A DNA stretch of 64,000 nucleotides from JALZKA01 sp033856515 (GTDB lineage: Bacteria; Actinomycetota; Thermoleophilia; Solirubrobacterales; 70-9), in contig JAWVEY010000035.1 in assembly GCA_033856515.1 (NCBI GenBank), forward strand, positions 32,734 through 96,733, given 5' to 3'. The notes under the pieces are model-generated. The model did not search any database, was not told where the DNA came from, and saw only the letters and a program-made list of their open reading frames with translations. Positions 58,828 through 64,000 of the stretch are shown here, piece by piece (the first letter of the stretch is position 1; every line of letters begins with the position of its first letter). A program made the position numbers and the translations under genes.

Positions 58828-59838
58828 GTCGCCCTCCAGGGCCAGGACCAGCTTGCCGGTGTTCTCTCCGCGGAAGAGACGCAGGAGGACATCGGGGAAC
58901 TGGTCGATGTCGCCGTGGACGACGTCCTCGCGGGACCGCAGCTCGCCGCTCTGCAGCCACTGCGCGAGTTGGGCCCCGCCCTCGCCGAAGCGCTTCGCGT
59001 AGTCGAAGATCACGAAGCCGGTCATCGAGGAGCGCGTGACGAGCAGTTGCATGTAGTTGGCCGGCCCGCGCGGCGCCTCGGTGGCGTTGTATTGCGAGAC
59101 GGCGCCGCTGATAACCACTCGGGCGCCGCGCGCGAGTCGCCGCAGCACCTCGTCGAGGACCTCGCCGCCCACGTTGTCGAAGAAGACGTCGACGCCGTCG
59201 GGAGCCTTCGTCTTGAGCGAAGCGCGCAGGTCGCCCGCCTTGTAGTCGATGGCCTCGTCGAATCCGAGCTCCTCGACCAGCCACCGGCACTTGTCCGGGC
59301 CGCCGGCGATGCCGATCGCCCGGCACCCCTGGATCCGCGCGATCTGACCGACGATGCTGCCGACCGACCCGGCGGCACCCGACACGACGACGGTCTGGCC
59401 CGGCTCGGGCCGGCCGACGTCGAGCAGCCCGAAGTACGCCGTCAGGCCGCTGATGCCCAGGACGCCGAGATGCACCGGCGCCGGGGCGAGGCTCGTGTCG
59501 ACGCGCGTCACGCCGCTTCCATCCGAGATCGCGTAGCGCTGCACGCCGAACACCCCGTACACGTGCTCGCCGACCTCGTAGTCGGGGTGGCGCGAGTCGA
59601 TGACACGCCCGATGCCGGCCGCGCGCATGACCTCGCCGATCTCCACCGGCGGCACGTAGGAGCGGCCGGGATTCATCCACGATCGCATCGCCGGGTCCAG
59701 CGATAGGTATTCGACCCGCACCCGAAACGTCCCGTCTTCGGGTTCCGGGGCCGGCTCCTCGACGTGGCTCCAGTCGGAGGACTGGGGGAGGCCGACCGGG
59801 CGGGCGGCCAGGCGACACTGGGCATTGACGAGGGTCAC
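58813..59838 (-). CDS. NADPH-dependent zinc-less MDR oxidoreductase
   Basis: A 341-aa medium-chain dehydrogenase/reductase of the leukotriene-B4-dehydrogenase/CurA type. The N-terminal part has YLSLDPAMRSWMNPGRSYVPP, typical of the family. The cofactor site is VVVSGAAGSVGSIVGQIA, with LGFDEAIDYKAG and VDVFFDNVGGEVLDEVL. It reduces the double bond of alpha,beta-unsaturated carbonyls. ATG overlaps the stop of the flavoenzyme gene (ATGA), so they form an operon. Confidence 0.92.
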   Translation of the reverse strand: MTLVNAQCRLAARPVGLPQSSDWSHVEEPAPEPEDGTFRVRVEYLSLDPAMRSWMNPGRSYVPPVEIGEVMRAAGIGRVIDSRHPDYEVGEHVYGVFGVQRYAISDGSGVTRVDTSLAPAPVHLGVLGISGLTAYFGLLDVGRPEPGQTVVVSGAAGSVGSIVGQIARIQGCRAIGIAGGPDKCRWLVEELGFDEAIDYKAGDLRASLKTKAPDGVDVFFDNVGGEVLDEVLRRLARGARVVISGAVSQYNATEAPRGPANYMQLLVTRSSMTGFVIFDYAKRFGEGGAQLAQWLQSGELRSREDVVHGDIDQFPDVLLRLFRGENTGKLVLALEGDSDRL

Positions 59839-61034
59839 AGCATCGCGGCGTCGGCGGGCAGCCCGAGCAGAATACGGCCGGGAAGCTCGCGGGACGCTTC
59901 GTTGACCTGGAAGTGTGCGGTGGCGGTGTGCGCGTCGCGGAAGCGGCGTTGGAGCGGCGAGTCGTCGTAGATCGCGGTACCACCCCCGAGGTCGTACATC
60001 GACCGGACGATCTCGGCGGACGTCCGGACGGCCTGCGTGGCCGCGAGGCGAAGCCCGCTGCGCAGATCGACGGAGACGGGCTCGTCACCCTGCGCCGCTT
60101 GCCACGCGGCTTCGACGGCCTCGTAGTACAGCGCCCGCACCCCGCGCAGCGAGGCCTCGGCGGCCGCGACCGCGACCTGCGTCGGCGCGCGTTCGGCGAG
60201 CGTGCGCGTCGACCCGAGACCGACCTTGCCCGCGGCCAGCGCGACGAGCTCGTCGATCGCGGCGCGCGCGTTGCCCAGGGCGGCCGCGCCGATCGAGAGG
60301 GCGAAGAACCCGAAGACCGGAAAGCGATACAGCGGACGGTCCAGGACCGGCCCGTCGAACAAGGAGAACGCGCACCCGCCTGGCACGAACACCTCGTCGG
60401 CCACGGCATCGTGGCTGCCCGTGCCCCGCAGGCCCAGCGTGTGCCAGGTGTCGAGAATCTGCAGGTCCTGCTTGCGCAGCGCGACCACGCTCGGGCGGGG
60501 CCGCCCATTCTCCGATCGCGTGTCGCCTTCGATCAGGCACCCGGCGAACAGGAGATCGGCGTGCGCGATCCCGCTGCAGAACGCCCACCGGCCGGAGACC
60601 ACGACCCCACCGTCCACCGATCGCGCCTGGCCGCGCGGGGCCCAGACGCCGGCGGCAACCCCCCGCCCGTCGCCGAACAGCTCGGCGCGGCTGTCGACGG
60701 GCAGGTAGGCGGCGAGCAGGCTGCTCGTGATGGCGATCGACACGCACCACCCGGCCGACGCATCCCCCCGGGCGATCTCCTCCGCACACCGCAGCGCGTG
60801 GCCGGGCGCCAGCTCCAGCGCTCCGACCTCCAGCGGCGCGCCCGCCCGGAGCAGGCCGGAGTCCCGCAAGCTCGCCACGAGGTCGTCGGGGAGCCGGCGC
60901 TCGCGCTCGGCCGCAGCGGCCCGCTCGCGCGCAAGGGCGGAGATTTCCCGCGCGACCCCTCCGATCTCATCGCCGCGCGGCGGCGTGGTCTGCAGCCGGG
61001 TCTCGTCCATCGCATTTGACGTTACCAGGAACAT
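59835..61034 (-). CDS. Acyl-CoA-dehydrogenase-fold flavoenzyme (group D monooxygenase-like)
   Basis: A 399-aa flavoprotein with the acyl-CoA dehydrogenase fold, but with features closer to HpaB/DszC-type FMN/FAD monooxygenases: DASAGWCVSIAITSSLLAAY, VVSGRWAFCSGIAHADLL, DTWHTLGLRGTGSHDAVAD and the late VRSMYDLGGGTAIYDDSPLQRRFRDAHTA. The catalytic Glu of true dehydrogenases is not seen. A reductase partner is not evident, but the overlapping oxidoreductase gene could serve in the same pathway. The start could be 61034 or ATG 61010. Confidence 0.85.
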   Translation of the reverse strand: MFLVTSNAMDETRLQTTPPRGDEIGGVAREISALARERAAAAERERRLPDDLVASLRDSGLLRAGAPLEVGALELAPGHALRCAEEIARGDASAGWCVSIAITSSLLAAYLPVDSRAELFGDGRGVAAGVWAPRGQARSVDGGVVVSGRWAFCSGIAHADLLFAGCLIEGDTRSENGRPRPSVVALRKQDLQILDTWHTLGLRGTGSHDAVADEVFVPGGCAFSLFDGPVLDRPLYRFPVFGFFALSIGAAALGNARAAIDELVALAAGKVGLGSTRTLAERAPTQVAVAAAEASLRGVRALYYEAVEAAWQAAQGDEPVSVDLRSGLRLAATQAVRTSAEIVRSMYDLGGGTAIYDDSPLQRRFRDAHTATAHFQVNEASRELPGRILLGLPADAAML

Positions 61035-61053
61035 GGTTCAGTTGCTGCACCAG

Positions 61054-61059
61054 TACAAT
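61054..61059 (+). promoter_or_regulatory. -10 box of leaderless HxlR gene
   Basis: TACAAT is followed by 9 bases and ATG 61069, which selects this start within a frame open from 60727. Confidence 0.55.
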
Positions 61060-61068
61060 CGGCGAACC

Positions 61069-61557
61069 ATGGAGCCCGCGAACGACCTCTCGCACCGGTT
61101 CGAAGAAGAGTCCGTCGGACGGGCGCTCGCGCTGGTCGGCGAGCGCTGGAACCTGCTCATCCTGCGCGAGGCCTTCTTCGGCGTGCGGCGTTTCGGACAG
61201 CTGGTCCGGAACCTCAACATCCCACGACCGACCCTCTCCTCACGGCTGCGAAAGCTCGTCGACGCCGGGCTGCTCGAGCGCGTCCCCTACGCGCGCGATC
61301 CCGACCGTCACGAATACCGGCTCACGGCGGCCGGACGAGACCTCTTCCCCGCGATCGTGGCGCTCATGCGCTGGGGCGACGCGCACCTGGCCGGCCCCGA
61401 CGGTCCACCGATCGTCATGCGCCATCACGCCTGCGGGCAGATCGCCGACGCGCGCCTCACGTGCCAGCACTGCGGCCAGGAGATCGACGCCCGCAACGTC
61501 ACACCCGAGCCCGGCCCCGGGTTCCGCGACCGGCCGGCGGCCGAAGAGCTCGGTTGA
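61069..61557 (+). CDS. HxlR family transcriptional regulator
   Basis: A 162-aa winged-helix regulator. HxlR signature SVGRALALVGERWNLLILREAFFGVRRFGQL, then IPRPTLSSRLRKLVDAGLLE and the wing DRHEYRLTAAGRDL. A C-terminal Cys4-like patch, HACGQIADARLTCQHCGQEI, may bind a metal; this is common in the subset with a DUF24 plus zinc-ribbon tail. Divergent from the flavoenzyme-oxidoreductase operon, with 34 bases between starts, and probably controls it. Confidence 0.9.
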   Translation: MEPANDLSHRFEEESVGRALALVGERWNLLILREAFFGVRRFGQLVRNLNIPRPTLSSRLRKLVDAGLLERVPYARDPDRHEYRLTAAGRDLFPAIVALMRWGDAHLAGPDGPPIVMRHHACGQIADARLTCQHCGQEIDARNVTPEPGPGFRDRPAAEELG

Positions 61558-61558
61558 G

Positions 61559-61667
61559 TCTGGCGGCGCGGGCCTCGAGGTAGCGCCGCTCGGGGAGGCT
61601 GGTCGTGCGGCGCGCGGCCCGCCGGTAGCTCGAGCGGGTTGTTGTGGATGAGCAGCAGGTACTTCAC
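61559..61667 (-). pseudogene. Remnant of a YCII/sigma-factor locus
   Basis: GTG 61667, preceded by GAGGAG, begins VKYLLLIHNNP, the start of DGPF/YCII-like proteins. After about 13 codons the match stops. In the next frame the same strand reads RRTTSLPERRYLEARAARLN, which resembles the C-terminal helix of the DUF6596-type sigma factors normally encoded beside YCII genes. So two genes seem to have collapsed into one by an internal deletion. It converges with, and slightly overlaps, the end of the HxlR gene. Confidence 0.5.
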
Positions 61668-61752
61668 GTCTTCACTCCTCAGGGTTCCGGCGCCCGTCGT
61701 GGGCGCCTGTCGTAGGAGACGTCGGAACTGACACAGCGGCCTCGACATCCTC

Positions 61753-61758
61753 TAGGAT
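61753..61758 (+). promoter_or_regulatory. -10 box of leaderless secreted-protein gene
   Basis: TAGGAT is followed by 6 bases and ATG 61765. Confidence 0.55.
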
Positions 61759-61764
61759 CGGCCG

Positions 61765-63309
61765 ATGGACGTCGCCACGGAGGGCGCCACGCGCCGCTCT
61801 CCCACAATGAGAGCCATTTCCCTCAGACGCTCCCTCGGTTTCCTCGGCGCACTGGCGCTCAGCCTGTCGGCGGGCGCCGGCAGCGCGGGCGCGGCCGTGC
61901 CGTTCGTCGACATCGGCGCGCCGTCGGGCCCGCTCACCCGCGTGGCGATCGGCAACGACCTCAGCTGCCAGACGCAGCACACCGGCGACACGTCGCTCGA
62001 GTTCTACCCGCCCGCGGTGACTCCCGGAGACTGCGGAACCTTCCTCGCCGCGGGGGGAGTCCTGTTCACGCCCGATTTCGGAAATCACGACCGTAGCGCC
62101 ACCAGCTTCGGCAGCGCCACCCCGTTCACCGGCGCCGGCCAGAGCGCCCGTACCGGCGCGGGCACGGCCTCGAACCCCTTCAAGGTCGTGACCAACGCGA
62201 ACGCCGGCGCCACCGGGCTCGCGCTGGCCCAGACCGACACCTACATCTCCGGCCAGGAGTCGTATCGCACCGACGTGAAGGTCACCAACGGGGGCGGCTC
62301 GCCCCAGGCGATCACCGTCTACCGCGCCGGAGACTGCTACCTCCAGAACTCCGACACCGGGTTCGGATTCACGGGCGCGAACGGCGCGGTCGGCTGCTCG
62401 GCCAACGCGAACAACACCCCGCCCGGACGCATCGAGGAGTGGGTTCCGATCACCGCGGGCGCGAACTTCCTGGAGGCGCGCTTCGGAGACGTCTGGTCGG
62501 CGATCTCGGCGCAGACGCCGTTCGCCAACGCGTGCTCGCGTTGCACCGAAGACCTCGACAACGGCGCCGGGATCAGCTGGAGCGTCACCCTCCAGCCCGG
62601 CCAGTCGACGACGTTCTCCCACTACACCACGTTCTCCCCGACCGGTCAGGCGGGCCCGCCATCGACGAACACCGGGCCCACGGACCTCGAGGCTGCCCGC
62701 CGGCCATCGTGCTTCTCGGTTCCCTCGGTCGTGCGTAACGTGGTCGCCCGTGTCCCCGGCGTGGGCAACGTCATTCTCAAGACCCGCCAGGTCGACGATC
62801 CCGCGAGGCCGCTGCGCCTCTCCATCAGCGGGCCCAGCAGCGCCACGATCACCTCGGCGACCGTCACGGTCAACGGCGTCGCCGTCCAAACAACCGGGGC
62901 GAGACCCTCGGCGTCCGTCGGCGTCGGCTCATTGCTGATCGGGAGCCGCTTCATCAACCGGGTCGTGGCCAACGTGGTGGTTAACAACGCGGCGCGGGCT
63001 CGGCTGACGCAGAAGATGGTGATCCTGCGCTGCCGCGTTCCCGCCACGAGTTGCCGCCGGCAGGCCGGCGGGCGCAAGCTCCGCTGCACGTCGCGCACGC
63101 CGCTGGCCGGCCGGCGCGTCCGCGTGACCGTGACGCGCTCGCGGACCGACACCGCGACCGGCTCCGCGAGCGTGACCCGCGGGCGCTACACCGTGATCGT
63201 CAGCTCCCGCACCCAACTGGGGCCCGGGACCTACGCCTACAAGGTGGTAGTGCGCACTCGAAAACGAGGCGAGCGCTTCCAGGGGATCCGCCTCGTCACC
63301 GTCACCTGA
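61765..63309 (+). CDS. Large secreted protein of unknown function
   Basis: A 514-aa exported protein. A long basic N-region precedes the signal helix (SLGFLGALALSLSAGAGSAGA). The first 300 mature residues are Gly/Ser/Thr/Asn-rich beta structure with Cys pairs (LSCQT, DCGTF, DCYLQN, GCSAN, CSRCTED). The C-terminal 200 residues are basic and Ig-like (VVRNVVARVPGVGNVILKTR; RKLRCTSRTPLAGRRVRVTV). ATG 61807 could also start the signal peptide, but the -10 box favours 61765. No family is recognised; an adhesin-like or envelope role would be a guess. Confidence 0.78.
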   Translation: MDVATEGATRRSPTMRAISLRRSLGFLGALALSLSAGAGSAGAAVPFVDIGAPSGPLTRVAIGNDLSCQTQHTGDTSLEFYPPAVTPGDCGTFLAAGGVLFTPDFGNHDRSATSFGSATPFTGAGQSARTGAGTASNPFKVVTNANAGATGLALAQTDTYISGQESYRTDVKVTNGGGSPQAITVYRAGDCYLQNSDTGFGFTGANGAVGCSANANNTPPGRIEEWVPITAGANFLEARFGDVWSAISAQTPFANACSRCTEDLDNGAGISWSVTLQPGQSTTFSHYTTFSPTGQAGPPSTNTGPTDLEAARRPSCFSVPSVVRNVVARVPGVGNVILKTRQVDDPARPLRLSISGPSSATITSATVTVNGVAVQTTGARPSASVGVGSLLIGSRFINRVVANVVVNNAARARLTQKMVILRCRVPATSCRRQAGGRKLRCTSRTPLAGRRVRVTVTRSRTDTATGSASVTRGRYTVIVSSRTQLGPGTYAYKVVVRTRKRGERFQGIRLVTVT

Positions 63310-63318
63310 GCTGCGCGC

Positions 63319-63558
63319 TCAGCCGGTGCGGTCCGGGTCGGGCAGCGCAACCGCCTCGGCGAAGGCCTCGGGGAAGCCGCTGTCGTCGCGTCCGGATCCC
63401 GGGCGGACTTCGATGGCCCGGTAGCCGACGATCTCGCCCAGATCGCGAGCCGGCTCGAGGGCCGAGCCGCAGTTGGGGCACACCAGGGAGACGAGCTCTG
63501 CCCGAGTCTGGGGGTGGTGAAGGCGGAGCCGGCATCCGTCGCACTTGAAATGGGACAT
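63319..63558 (-). CDS. Small zinc-ribbon protein
   Basis: A 79-aa protein whose first half is a zinc ribbon: CDGCRLRLHHPQTRAELVSL then CPNCGSALEPAR. The C-terminal half is acidic without motif. It could be a rubredoxin-like or FmdB-type regulatory ribbon. GGGGCC precedes ATG 63558; the frame upstream is a shadow of the divergent HTH gene. Convergent with the large secreted protein. Confidence 0.75.
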   Translation of the reverse strand: MSHFKCDGCRLRLHHPQTRAELVSLVCPNCGSALEPARDLGEIVGYRAIEVRPGSGRDDSGFPEAFAEAVALPDPDRTG

Positions 63559-63594
63559 GGAGGCCCCTTTCGGTCGATGGGGTCGGACAATAAC

Positions 63595-63624
63595 ATGATC
63601 TGTGTTTCTAGACACTATGATCTG
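63595..63624 (+). promoter_or_regulatory. Promoter with direct repeats before HTH gene
   Basis: ATGATCTG occurs twice, at 63595 and 63617, exactly 22 bases apart, with GTGT-N6-ACAC between them. TATGAT (63616-63621) is the -10 box, 6 bases before ATG 63628. The repeats are candidates for binding the encoded regulator. Confidence 0.5.
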
Positions 63625-63627
63625 GTT

Positions 63628-63939
63628 ATGGACAGCAACGCCGAACCGAGATGGACCTTCCTGACCAACCATGCGCAGACGCTCCTGTGCATCGCCCAGA
63701 ACCCGCGCATCCGCCTGCGCGAGATCGGTGAGACGATCGGGATCACCGAGCGCGCCGTCCACCGGATCGTCGGGGAGCTCCAGGACGCGGGCTACATCAC
63801 CCGGCGCCGAGAAGGCCGGCGCAACCACTACACCGTCCATTCCCACCTCACCCTCCCGGACCCGCTCGCCCGCGACCAGAAAGTGGGCGACCTGCTCGAA
63901 GTTCTCGCGGGTCCCCGCTCGCGCGCGGCGGCGAAATGA
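63628..63939 (+). CDS. Small winged-HTH regulator (MarR/ArsR-like)
   Basis: A 103-aa regulator that is little more than a winged helix: TLLCIAQNPRIRLREIGETI, GITERAVHRIVGELQDAGYI, wing TRRREGRRNHYTVH, and a short helical tail. The ATG is fixed by the -10 box. Its stop overlaps the ATG of the next gene (ATGA), so it is co-transcribed with a membrane protein at the window edge. Confidence 0.85.
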   Translation: MDSNAEPRWTFLTNHAQTLLCIAQNPRIRLREIGETIGITERAVHRIVGELQDAGYITRRREGRRNHYTVHSHLTLPDPLARDQKVGDLLEVLAGPRSRAAAK

Positions 63940-64000
63940 GCTCCCGGGCCAAGCTGCTCCTCACCGCGGCCGGCGCGATTCTCGTGGCCGCCTTGCTCGG
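63936..64000 (+). CDS. Start of a membrane or exported protein (partial)
   Basis: Only 21 codons lie within the window. The ATG overlaps the stop of the HTH gene. The peptide (SSRAKLLLTAAGAILVAALL) is a basic N-terminus and a hydrophobic helix, a signal sequence or first TM segment. Family cannot be told. Confidence 0.6.
   Translation, partial: MSSRAKLLLTAAGAILVAALL

Overview
The window is a high-GC bacterial chromosome segment, most likely from an actinobacterium, and my best guess is the class Thermoleophilia (Solirubrobacterales-like). That placement is inference. It rests on the GC-rich codon use, a B-type succinate dehydrogenase, many TetR/P450/MMPL genes, a DUF6458 membrane protein, and about twenty genes whose start codon lies only 6-9 bases after a TANNNT -10 box (leaderless transcripts). 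I used that promoter pattern to choose several start codons.

Layout. 0-5.4 kb: end of an unknown gene, an MMPL exporter with a TetR gene, a small membrane protein with a possible alternative-sigma promoter, and a PAS-GGDEF-EAL protein. 5.4-9.2 kb: a membrane hydroxylase, an HTH/AT-hook protein behind an inverted repeat, a large nested hairpin, and an icd-mdh operon. 9.2-16.5 kb: SCP2-like protein, AidB-like acyl-CoA dehydrogenase, enoyl-CoA hydratase between two paralogous lipoproteins, a site-2 protease with CBS domains, and a diguanylate cyclase. 16.6-24.0 kb: two adjacent succinate:quinone oxidoreductase gene sets. The first is B-type sdhCAB. The second has SdhA and SdhB, an HdrB-like CCG protein and an overlapping 50-codon gene. 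24.0-34.7 kb: a secreted protein with a triplicated domain, a cation/H+ antiporter, the lysC-asd operon, a degenerate GH3 protein, a PadR-MMPL operon behind two strong palindromes, tandem secreted paralogs and a beta-propeller.

34.7-42.7 kb: the dnaX-ybaB-recR operon (dnaX carries two copies of a short palindrome), two secreted metallopeptidase-like proteins, a membrane dipeptidase, a 277-nt SRP RNA of the large Alu-containing type, an SDR, and tRNA-Val(CAC). 42.7-47.9 kb: a PotD-like binding protein with a nitrilase and a divergent TetR, then small enzymes and a UBP zinc finger. 47.9-64 kb: by eye even more GC-rich and accessory in character. It holds an MpaB/Lcp-like oxygenase with a YceI protein and TetR, an HtrA protease, two P450s, an ArsR-SRPBCC pair, a GNAT, an acyl-CoA-dehydrogenase-like flavoenzyme with an NADPH oxidoreductase, HxlR and HTH regulators, and a remnant of a YCII/sigma-factor locus.

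How the genes fit together: icd, mdh and the two SQR sets form a TCA-cycle and respiratory-chain neighbourhood. The acyl-CoA dehydrogenase, hydratase and SCP2 genes suggest lipid catabolism. The right arm is a set of regulator-enzyme cassettes, most with a palindromic operator between divergent genes. No phage, transposase, integrase or CRISPR array was seen. The most notable items are the Alu-type SRP RNA, the consistent leaderless promoter grammar, the second SQR set with its uncharacterised small gene, and the repeated palindrome inside dnaX.
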